Origin: Patiria miniata
Lineage: Eukaryota > Echinodermata > Asteroidea > Valvatida > Asterinidae
DNA length: 64,000 nt
Reading direction: 5' to 3'
Assembly (NCBI RefSeq): GCF_015706575.1
Contig: NW_024037059.1
Span: forward strand, 39,345,058 to 39,409,057
Shown here: positions 13,001-20,429 of the stretch, in pieces
Position numbering within the stretch: the stretch's first letter is position 1
How the letters are laid out: every line of letters begins with the position of its first letter
Position numbers and translations under genes: made by a program
Notes under the pieces: generated by a model
Told to the model about the DNA's origin: nothing
The model's database searches: none
What the model saw: the letters and a program-made list of their open reading frames with translations, nothing else

Positions 13001-16000
13001 TTTTAAATCTATGCAAATGCAAAATTTGCATATTCATGAGCAAATGTGCGATGTCATTTCAGGCAATGTTACAGTTATTGAGCACCAACATTTGTCAGCA
13101 TTTTGGAAACTTTGCTGTCATGGTTTTTGTGTGTGTGTTTTTTTTTTTTGGGGGGGGGTGTTGTTGTGCCGGTACATGACAGTAAGCTAACAAGCAAAGT
13201 TTTCTCACAAATGTTTACAATGAGCAAATTTTGAGTTCGCAATTTGAACAGAAAATCCCTGAGCTGAACAGGGTCTCCCTGGGAGGACATCACAGCAACA
13301 GCGCCCTCATTTTGTCGGGGAAATCATGCCAAATTTTCAATGTTTACAAAGAAGTGCACTTTTTAATAAGATTAACCAAAAAGGGATGTCAAAGGTGCAC
13401 AAAATATGTTCCCAAGTAAAAATTTATGTCATGGGCCCTTTTCTTGAGGGGGAGGGGAACGTACCCTTTCATTGTTTTTATCATAATGTCGATCTTTTCC
13501 TATGATTCTTTATCATCTTACCTTTTGTGAACCTTCATAGTTGTAGTCGGTGTATGTCAACCCGTCCCGGCTGCTTTCGAGATAGTAAGTCTGCGTGAAG
13601 TAGCTTGCTATTTCGGAAACCCCTTGAACTTGAATCTATATGGAGTGCCGAACGTGACAAAAATGATTAAGGCATTTCTCGTTTAGAACAAAATAAAATC
13701 ATTTATTTTCTATACCACAGTGTAAAAGCAGTCTGTATTTATTCTCACCAAGTTAAGTTTTACCAAAACTTTACCAGAACTATTTTGTTCAATGTAACAA
13801 AATGATTCTCCAAATAAGTTCATAAAAATTACTAAGTAACTCTCCACAGCATCATTTCCTATATACATTTTTGTCTTTTCCGCAAAGTTGCGGAAAAACC
13901 TTTGTTTCTGCTCTTATTTTTTGCTTTTCCGCTTCAAAGCGGAAAAGGATTGTTTTCGTTTCGAATTTTGGCTTTGTCGCAAGGTTCCATTATTCTCCTG
14001 CATGTATTATGAATCCAATGCTCTCCCACACGTAATATAAATCGTACGAATTTAAAATTTGTCACACGTATGAATCATAAGTTTTGGAACAACTTGTAAT
14101 TTCTGACGATTTTTTTTTTTATTGAAATAGAGGCAGTTTTCTGCATATGCCCTTTTGCTGGGAACATTTTGGTGATAAAGCGCTATTGCATAAGGTCATG
14201 CACATATGCCCTTCTGCCGGGCACACGACGATATAAGGGAAAGTCCGATCGTCGTGAAACTTGGTGGATAGCTAGATAATGGTACTGGTATGCAAAATCC
14301 GAAATGACGTCCCCATGATGTCATCGCATGATTTTTTCATGATTTTTTTTAATATTTTCAATTTCATTCCACTTCCAAATTTTAACACTTCCTTTCATTG
14401 GATTGACTTCAAGGTTGGTACAAACCAAGACTACAATGCAAAAATGTGCATTGAAGTGTTATCAAGATGACGTCATCGCAGGGCACGGTGGCGCTATCAT
14501 AAAGATGCATTTTTTAAGTCTCATATTGAGAAAACTATCTGTCCGAATGGGTCACAATTGCGTACAAATGTAGTCCGACACGTCTGATTTAATATGGATG
14601 ATTTCTTTTTGACGATAATATATCTCCCAGACGCTACATGCTAAATTACAAAAAATCTTGTACCGTACACTTTAAAACGTTGCTCGTGCATAGTCTGGGA
14701 CGTGTTATTGATAAAAAAAGTATAATGCGGAAAAAAAATGTTCTGTTGCAAACAGACATAGATAGTTCATTCATCTTTCTCTCTGAACGCCGTATTTTAA
14801 ACACTCAGTTAATATTTTTCTTTTTCTGGGATTATATATACTTAATTGTACAATTCTTATGTCCCTTCAACCATAAATGTTCTGAAAAATTTTAAAAATT
14901 GATGCAATTTAGCCATTGGCTAAAAGTTCAATTTGAAATAAACCAACAATAATACGAGTCAGCATTCACCACGAAAGGAATTGGTAAAAACAACATCCTA
15001 ATTATTGAGCGTGAAAACAGGGGCGTAAATCCGGGAGGGGTGATTGGGGTCTCACCCCCCCCCCCTCCCAATTTTTAATCAAGATCATTCCGCCCTCGCC
15101 ACTTTTTCGTGGTGAGAAAAAAAACAACCGGATTTTGAGGTAGTTTTCGAACTTCCCAAAAACCAAAAATGTATTCAGTAGTTTTGAAAAAGGTACAAAA
15201 GCTTGAAATGCGCCGTTTGGATGATGAAAATCTGTATCATGAACACCGCCCCCAAGTGTCATGTGGTGTCTAGCAAGCCAAGCCCCCCCCCCCCCCCCTC
15301 GCTTTTCGAATTTCCAAGGCCTGGGCAATTTTTTTTATTTTAGTCATCCCCCAGTCCCCGGCACAGATTTATGCCACTGCATTACAAATAAATTGAACTT
15401 GTACCTTAGAGATGTAAGTGTTTCCCTTCAGATCTATGAGCAGATACTGGCTTGTGTCCGCAGCTGCGGCAACCCAGGCACCTAGAAAAATTAAACAAAA
15501 AGCGATACATATAATGTTCAAATTGATTATATTTGTTTTCCCACTAGAAGCCTCGGCAGTTTCAAGGAAATCTTCTATTTATTTTGGTAAGCCTTGGCAG
15601 CTGCGAGCACAGCTTTTATTAAATTAGTAAGCCTCGGCAGTAGCAGGCAACTTTTTATTTCTTCTAAAGCCTCGGCAGAAGCAGGCCAAGTTTATCATAG
15701 AAACCTCGGCAAGTGCGTGGTAGAAGTTATTAAATATTTATCATACCACCAAAATTAGACGTACGGACACCGTTTAGTCTGGCCGCGGCAGGAGTAAAGG
15801 TCACGATGTAGCTGGATGCTGTGATGTCACTGTCGGGTATGGTGGAATCCTCCATGCCAAGCGGTGACTCCAACACGATACGATTTGGGAAAACTGTAAA
15901 GAGTTTACCATTAAAAAATATCAAAGTGATCGTTATCCGTTTTGATAAATTAAAGCTCTCCTGATAAAAAATAAACAACAATAAAGCGCAATAAAGGCAG

Positions 16001-19000
16001 GCAATGAGTACACCCCCATCTTTTCCTAAAAAAACATTGGCTAAAGTGGTCAGAAATTGCCTCAGATCGCACCACAGAGCGTCTAGAATCCAAAAATGTT
16101 TCGGGGCCCTTAGGCGGGCCCCGAACCGCACGCCATAATTGACACACTTTTTGGGGACCACATTTGTTTGCCCCCCCCCCAAGAAAATGTGTTCTGGATC
16201 CGCCCTTGTTAGAGAACTATACTCGTCTTTATTTAGACTTAGGTATTATTGAAGCAGAACACAAGTTTGTGCCATTTGAAAAACTCAAAGAAATTGTAGG
16301 AAGTAACAGATTTTGTTGCTTTTTTCTTGAACTTACCATCCACCATGTATCTAATGGTCGTTGATCCACTGGATGTGTCGTAGTACCAACCCTCGCTCAA
16401 ATTGGCATCAAGGAGGGCTTGTTCATTGGCCGCAATAGCTTGAATTAAAAAGAAGAAAAAATAGATCATCATCTTTTACTCATTGAATGATCATCAGCCA
16501 CCAATCGGTATGCCCGCACTGACCTATTATAAATCACCCATTATCAGCGACCACCGATCCTGAATGATCGATTATCGATCGTCGATATCGATCACTCCCT
16601 CCCCGTTATTATAGTTATTATCATAATTATTTATCGTCATTTTCATAATCATAATCATCATCACGATCATCCTTTACAATCGTTATCATCATTATCTCAA
16701 TTGATTCACTGAATCTGTGATGACATGCAGCCGCCACATTCTCTCAAATCAAAGGGCTCACAAACAATTTCTAGCAAAGAAAGAACATCTTTGCTTGACC
16801 AAGCGCATCTGAATGCGTGAAAATGATTAACAACTCAACACTGCTCAAAATTAGGTACGATTCCGCCCACATTTTGTCCACGTGCAAATTCCTGAAAGGT
16901 ACAGTCCATCATTAATTTTGCAGCTATCCAAAAAGTAACTGACGTAATTATTGTTGAAACTTGATACTTGGTTTAAAGATAGTAAGAAAACTAAACTCCC
17001 TATGAAATTATTCTTTCTGGCATGCTGTCATTTTGAAGAAATCAATGACAGATGCGTCCCTAAGACTACACAGTGAGTGCTGAAGACGCATCATTGGAAA
17101 TTTCCGTTCGTAGTTCGTTTTTTTTTATTCGGCGAAGCGCGCGTCTGCAATTAGTGCGGTGCAGGGTGACCGTTTTAGTCATAGACATCTCATTAAACCT
17201 TATGTCTATGGTTTTAGCCGATTTTCGGCTACATATGACAATCTAGCAGAAAGTCTAGCAGAATAAAAATGTTAGCAGATTTCTAGCTGAATTCTGTAAA
17301 ATCGGTGATCCTATAGCAGAAAAATAAAGCAGATTTGTTTTGAACAAGCTTCAGTCGCTTCAACCAAATCCTTGAACGGCGGGGACAGGCCAGTCTTAGT
17401 GTTGAGGTTTCCGGCCTGACGCGTACAAAGTACTAATGACTGGAAGTCAGGCTAGACACGCGCCAAGTTTTTTGTTTTTCTTTGAAGGAATGTTTATGAT
17501 GTTTTTATTTTTGAAGGAAATTTTATAACTTTATGGGTGATTAGCACATTTGTGTTAACTGCAGCAGAATTTTCAAGTGCATCTAGCAGAATTTCGCGAT
17601 TTTTATCCGGTCACCCTGGTGTGGGTGTGGCCATGGGAAGGAAGAGGCCCAAGAGTTATTGCCCTCGTACGTGCGCATATCGTATGCGCATGGGCGGGGC
17701 TAATGGGTCAGTCTTTCAATCATGACAATCACAATGATAATGGGTCAGTCTTTCAATCACAAGTCATTCTAAACTGAAGAAAGTTTCTGAAGTTTTTTTT
17801 GTTTGTTTTTGGCTAGCCCTGTGTTTTAATACTTACTGTGTTTACAGCCATACAGCTCGGCCCTCAAGGCGATTCTTCCCCCATTCCACGACACTGGACG
17901 AAACTTGATGTAACGGGCCAGAACCGGGTCGGCCAGGGCATTAATAACACTGGTGTAAGCAGCATCGTTTCCGGTGAAAACCTGAGACACAAATTCACGT
18001 TCAGATGAAAATTTGAAGAAAAAAAAAACCTTCGTCATCAACGTACTATCATGAAAGAAAAAGCTATATACCGGGCCAACTCAATGGAATTTCATGAGTG
18101 AGACATAGTGCCAGGGTCGGTATGATGGGGTGTTTGATTAAGGAGAAAGATAAGGATGTTACCCCTAATCGCTATAATTTACAGTGTTCCAAGTGGTGTC
18201 TCAAAGCTTCAATTATGTGAGAGAAAAAGTTCAGAAAGTACGTAAGCCAATCATTTTGGGTTCAATTTGGAGCATAAGCATTGCAGACCTTACAGGGTGG
18301 GCCACCTAGTTCATTGTACTACGAATCTAGAGGAAGTATTTACGTGTGTGCTTTCCTATGGGTGCTCAGTGGACCGTGGACCCCCACTGGCTCTATATAG
18401 GAAAGTGCACATGTAAACAAAGTGTGACGTCATTAGTACAGAGGCTTATTTAACTTGTGATGCTCTCCCAGACTAATCCCCGCCCCCAATAACTTTGGAT
18501 CAGTTCGAAATACGCAGTGCCCGGATGAACCGGGAGCCAGTCTCCCCAACTCCCCTTCTCTGGCCGTTCTTGGGGTATTTTGTGCGCGGGCCCATAGACT
18601 TTGATTTGAGAGTCTCAAAGTTTGAGACTACGATTATACACCTGCTGTTCCTTCTTACCACATCACTCCCACTTTCTTGATAAGTGGTGTAATTGACGTC
18701 GTCCAGACTGTACTCTATTTTATACGCTGACACCCACTCATTGGGCCCTTTCCATCCCCTGCTCTGAGTGGAGATCTGTGGAGACCGCGAATGATCAATA
18801 AACAAGTCAATAATTCCGATCAATAATTAAGGCAGTTCCTCCCTCATCCCATATTCATGAAGTTGTTAAGCAACAAACTGCGGGGGCTATCTCAAGACAT
18901 ACTTAAAGGGATAAAGAAAACACTGGCTTCTTCAAACTATTCAACACTTTCGCAACACTGTGAAAACTGTCTGTTGGCTGTTTCACTTTTTTCTTCTAAA

Positions 19001-20424
19001 AATAAGAGAGCGAAAGTTTTAAAGTGGTATAACTGTTTGAATTATAGAGTACATGCGCATGCAGAAGGCCTACACTATAGACAGGTTGTTCCTTTGTGAT
19101 ATGCAATGGGAGCCAATTTGTCCTTTTATTGTCACTGAATCTAAATAACAAATCCTGTTTACATGGAGGGTACACTGTGAAAACTGTCTATAATATTCCA
19201 CAATCACCTGGGCAACGACGCTAAGAAATCCAATGTCGATCTTCAACCACTGGTTCGGATCGCTGACATCGGCCACCCAGCCCGTGCCTTTGGTGCGAGC
19301 GTCCTGATTGCGGCCGTAAGCCGCCCCGTAATCAGGGTCGTTGTCCAGGACGCTGGATGCGCTGAGCTGGTCGTCCGGGATTTCACGGGATTCCAAACCA
19401 AGGGCGTCGTTGCACTGTTCGTAGTCTGGTGAAGGCAAATTCAATTCAATTTAGTGATAGTTTATTCATCAAAAATCCTCACACACGTTCAAACACCCAT
19501 ATTTACAAATAAAAGTAAAACTTCATTTCGCTGTAGACTTTAAATTTAAGTAACAAGTGAGATGGACACATGCACTACATTTAATTGGAAAACAAAACAT
19601 TTCGGTTAGATTTTTGGCAATGAGTAAAATTACTAGCCTGCTTCTATTTTTGCTGGTTTTTGCGTCCACGAGGTCCATAACCCTGCAGTGCTCACCTTTA
19701 AAACTCAACACTTTCGAAACGTAAACACATTCGAAACACTTTCGAAACAGTTGCGAAACACTTGCGAAACATTTGCGAAACACTATCAAAACACTTGCGA
19801 CACAATAATATTGCGAAACACTTTCGCCGGGAACATGCACTTTCGCAACACTTTTGAAACTTTTTCGAAATACGTTCGAAACACTTTCGCAACACTTTCG
19901 AAACGCTTTCGCAACACTTTCGAAACACGTTCGAAACACTTTCACTTTTACTCACTATTCAGAGGAACGCTAGGAGCACAGTAGACACCTCCGTTCCAAC
20001 CTGGTACAAGATCAACGTAAGGGTCCAAACTCGTGCACGACTGCTGAGCTGTAAGTTAAAAAAAAAAGAGAGATTTTTTTGAAGTGCTGTCTCTCCACAA
20101 AATGCACGTGCCATTTTAATTTATACCGAATACCGAATATTTTGCAGTAACCGCATGGCTTCCAACGGGGAGATTATTGTACCCTTGAACAAAAAAGTGG
20201 GACCTCCTTCGAAACTAGGCCTGATGCGGCCCTTCACGTTCGATTGGTCAAGTTTGGTTCCGTGTGAATTTTATGGCTGAATTAGAAACGAAATGCCCGA
20301 AAACGAGGACGGCCCGACTGTAAATAAGTTTGTTTTATTTCTGATGCGATTGACGGTGTATGTACTCACCAACTTGAATTAATCCAGCGAGAACCAACGA
20401 CACCAACCAAATTTGGGACTTCAT
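3944..20424 (-). CDS. Secreted discoidin (F5/8C) and Caspr-type fibrinogen-like multidomain protein
   Basis: Spliced minus-strand gene predicted to encode 1,094 residues. Coding exons, 5' to 3': 20370-20424, 19956-20048, 19208-19425, 18659-18775, 17837-17981, 16337-16438, 15747-15893, 15405-15481, 13522-13635, 12796-12943, 12259-12375, 11210-11349, 10584-10698, 9537-9816, 8771-8862, 8447-8554, 7918-8124, 7356-7652, 6541-6648, 5606-5824, 4910-5044, 4170-4355, 3944-4008. Every junction has GT/AG and matching phase. Order: signal peptide (1-20), cysteine-bearing linker, F5/8C-1 (50-209), cysteine-free exon plus F5/8C-2 (210-405), half module (405-444), fibrinogen-like modules 1-3 (445-653, 654-857, 858-1073), short tail. 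The fibrinogen modules match the neurexin-IV/Caspr kind (WW, YW-G, C-C-G, LPV-x3-G, LG-L-C motifs). No laminin-G, EGF or membrane segment is visible, so this is not Caspr itself. A secreted adhesive or glycan-binding role is inference. The last exon is the least certain. Confidence 0.85.
4170..6648 (-). CDS. Caspr-type fibrinogen-like module 3
   Basis: Exons 6541-6648, 5606-5824, 4910-5044 and 4170-4355, residues about 858-1073. Motifs: QTCYDAKQGG, TDDGYYLVDADGSG, AECNVTF, SFIRSVLYENMDVAQLQAQF, TCVQDIKYECY, SWWVSFDGQSQDYWG, YCSCGVDGSC, KCNCDAE, SWLEDAATL, LPVVQLRFG and LGSLYC. Ten cysteines as in module 2. The region that is one exon in modules 1 and 2 is split here into two (4910-5044 and 4170-4355), so an intron was gained here or lost in the others. 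Reading past the last donor gives a stop after only SARE. Confidence 0.82.
4441..4830. repeat. 22-bp minisatellite rich in TGACC half-sites
   Basis: About 14 imperfect copies of a 22-base unit containing TTTTGACCCTGAAAAGTGTC. TGACC/GGTCA words occur in nearly every unit. The left part includes a small inverted arrangement (GGTCAAAATGACC-like). It lies in the intron before module 3 exon 4170-4355. Confidence 0.8.
5290..5565 (+). repeat. tRNA-derived SINE, family A
   Basis: A tRNA-like head (GTGGTCGAATGGTTACGG for box A, TTGGCTCAAATCCTG for box B) is followed by GACGGGGAACAT, a CTTGGGCAAGACACTT motif, CCACCCCGGAGTATAAATGG, and an end with GGTATAAAGCGC. The same body recurs at 6815-7110, and in reverse at 11460-11640 and 27176-27470. 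It lies in an intron of the discoidin/fibrinogen gene. Confidence 0.65.
6029..6290 (+). repeat. tRNA-derived SINE, family B
   Basis: Head GTTGGCCTAGCGGTGCTTTC (box A type) and GACCCAGGTTAGACTCC (box B type), then GGGTTTTCAGTCCCTCCATG, GTGGGATTTCCTCAGA and GATTTTCCTCCCAC. The same motifs in the same order occur at 49130-49345. Confidence 0.65.
6815..7110 (+). repeat. tRNA-derived SINE, family A
   Basis: Head with box B GGGTTCGAAATCTTG, then GACGGGGAACATGG, TCTTGAGCAAGGCACTTTAC and GGGACGTAAAGCCG. The order of motifs is the same as at 5290. Not a functional tRNA: the acceptor stem does not pair and the body continues for 200 bp. Confidence 0.6.
7356..8554 (-). CDS. Caspr-type fibrinogen-like module 2
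   Basis: Exons 8447-8554, 7918-8124 and 7356-7652, residues about 654-857. Motifs: TSCLAAQTAG, STDGYYLLDPDGAG, VHCDFS, ACTQYLGLQC, YAWWATHDGTSMTHWSG, ACACGPTGSC, SCNCGSG, TSWKEDKG, LPVSQVRIG and LGTLKC. All ten cysteines of this module type are present. For the first exon I used the acceptor after the pyrimidine-rich tract (CTTCCTCAG at 8555-8563) in place of a nearer AG, because it is stronger and brings in the opening cysteine. This module is the best match to vertebrate Caspr domains. Confidence 0.82.
8771..11349 (-). CDS. Caspr-type fibrinogen-like module 1
   Basis: Exons 11210-11349, 10584-10698, 9537-9816 and 8771-8862, residues about 445-653. Seen in order: TTCLDYKTAG, GYHWIYPGG, FPVYCYF, a strand region ending ITYSYNVDIAEIASLAAAS, FCHQSLYY, YVWWESHNDEQMTYWAG, GCRCGQAGNC, NKCNSDWGED, LPVKTLKIG and LGSLVC. 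The series matches the fibrinogen-like domain of neurexin-IV/Caspr proteins. Compared with modules 2 and 3 it has 8 cysteines, not 10: the second of the C-x6-C pair is missing (YYV in place of YEC) and the CNC motif is CNS. Exon 9537-9816 ends AG|GTCAGT, phase 2. Confidence 0.8.
8961..9472. mobile_element. Long-arm palindromic MITE, copy 2
   Basis: 512 bp, beginning CAGGGTGAGTAAAAAA and ending TTTTTTACTCACCCTG, flanked on both sides by TA (8959-8960 and 9473-9474), the target duplication of Tc1/mariner-type elements. The arms are about 240 bp, so a transcript would fold into a long hairpin. It lies in the intron between exons 9537-9816 and 8771-8862 of the discoidin/fibrinogen gene. Internal sequence matches copy 1 closely. 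Confidence 0.88.
10780..11150. repeat. Degenerate satellite, unit about 40 bp
   Basis: CGTTCAAACGTTTAGCTCTT and TCGTCATCTTTTCACC alternate about nine times with drift. The run sits directly between exons 11210-11349 and 10584-10698 of the discoidin/fibrinogen gene and fills most of that intron. No open frame of interest. Confidence 0.7.
11460..11640 (-). repeat. tRNA-derived SINE, family A, reverse orientation
   Basis: On the minus strand a tRNA-like head (box B GGGGTTCGAATCC) is followed by CCCAGGAGTATAAATGGGTA. It shares the CCACCC-GGAGTATAAATGGG core with the copy at 5290. It lies next to the exon at 11210-11349. Confidence 0.6.
12259..12375 (-). CDS. Orphan fibrinogen-start exon
   Basis: A single 117-base exon, phase 1 at both ends, encoding residues about 405-444. 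It looks like only the beginning of a fibrinogen-like module: an opening cysteine (DNCTFWYNAG), GFYMI in the strand that normally reads G-Y-Y-L/I-D, and VYCGF closing the hairpin. It is followed directly by another exon with the same pattern (11210-11349), so it is a stand-alone half repeat and not part of the next full module. Confidence 0.7.
12796..16438 (-). CDS. Cysteine-free half-module plus F5/8C domain 2
   Basis: Exons 16337-16438, 15747-15893, 15405-15481, 13522-13635 and 12796-12943 give residues about 210-405. The first exon resembles the start of a fibrinogen-like module (LSEGWYYDTSSG) but has no cysteine. The next four form a second discoidin domain: SPLGMEDSTIPDSDITASS, AWVAAAADTSQYLLIDLKG, YYLESSRDGLTYTDY, LFTGN, TRFLKINPQSW and ALRVELYGE. 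The opening cysteine is absent and the closing ELYGC is ELYGE, so both disulfide residues are missing. No cysteine occurs anywhere in these five exons although the rest of the ectodomain is cysteine-rich. The reading frame is open throughout and phases agree, so this is not decay. Confidence 0.8.
15018..15379. mobile_element. hAT-like MITE
   Basis: Left end CAGGGGCGTAAATCCGGG, right end CAGATTTATGCCACTG. CAGNGGCGTA starts are common among invertebrate hAT elements. The 8-base flanks agree only partly. Interior has C-runs (15053-15065 and 15284-15298). It lies in the intron between exons 15405-15481 and 13522-13635 of the discoidin/fibrinogen gene. Confidence 0.5.
15545..15725. repeat. GCCTCGGCAG tandem repeat, unit about 40 bp
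   Basis: Five copies of GCCTCGGCAG (or CCTTGGCAG) each followed by an AT-rich spacer with TTTATT. It occupies the intron between exons 15747-15893 and 15405-15481. Confidence 0.7.
16555..16725. repeat. ATCGAT and ATCATC simple-sequence region
   Basis: GATCGATTATCGATCGTCGA followed by a run of TTATTAT, ATCATAAT and ATCATCATC words. It is a mixed microsatellite in an intron of the discoidin/fibrinogen gene. Confidence 0.6.
17162..17618. mobile_element. Inverted-repeat element, CAGGGTGACCG ends
   Basis: Starts CAGGGTGACCG and ends CGGTCACCCTG. The interior repeats the word AGCAGAATTT and related forms (TCTAGCAGA) several times. About 457 bp with short terminal inverted repeats and no coding potential. 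The ends recall the longer palindromic family but the interior is unrelated. It sits in the intron between the two F5/8C domains. Confidence 0.55.
17837..19425 (-). CDS. F5/8 type C (discoidin) domain 1 exons
   Basis: Three exons (19208-19425, 18659-18775, 17837-17981) encode one complete F5/8C domain, about residues 50-209. Visible hallmarks are the opening cysteine followed by LGLESREIPDDQLSASS, the AYGRNQDARTKGTGWVAD loop, WLKIDIG, the YKIEYSLDDVNYTTY strand, VFTGN, ARYIKFRP and the closing ELYGC. Both domain-bridging cysteines are present. F5/8C domains in secreted proteins bind glycans, phospholipids or protein partners; the ligand cannot be read from sequence. The exon pattern (phase 1 entry, two phase 0 junctions, phase 1 exit) makes it a symmetric, shuffling-competent cassette. 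Confidence 0.85.
19698..19950. repeat. GAAACACTTTCG short-unit satellite
   Basis: About twenty copies of a 10-12 base unit (variants of TTTCGAAACAC and TTGCGAAACAC). Because the unit length has no stop on either strand, long spurious frames appear on both strands. It lies directly beside exon 19956-20048. Confidence 0.85.
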
Positions 20425-20429
20425 TGTAC
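20370..20429 (-). CDS. Signal-peptide exon of the discoidin/fibrinogen-like gene
   Basis: Contains the start codon (20422-20424) and 18 codons beginning MKSQIWLVSLVLAGLIQV, a short basic start followed by a hydrophobic stretch typical of a signal peptide; cleavage probably falls just after the join to the next exon, near AQQ. A splice acceptor (TGCAG) lies five bases before the ATG, so an untranslated first exon must lie further upstream, to the right. I chose this ATG because it is the first in the exon and gives the signal peptide. The donor is G|GTGAGT, phase 1. Confidence 0.8.

Noticed and set aside
15730..16182. 150-codon minus-strand open frame read as one gene
   Set aside because: Only its last 49 codons are a real exon (15747-15893, F5/8C-2); the rest is intron and repeat.
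3944..20424. Annotating the secreted gene as a contactin-associated protein (Caspr/CNTNAP)
   Set aside because: The fibrinogen-like modules are of that type, but laminin-G, EGF and transmembrane parts are absent and two discoidin domains plus repeated fibrinogen modules are present.
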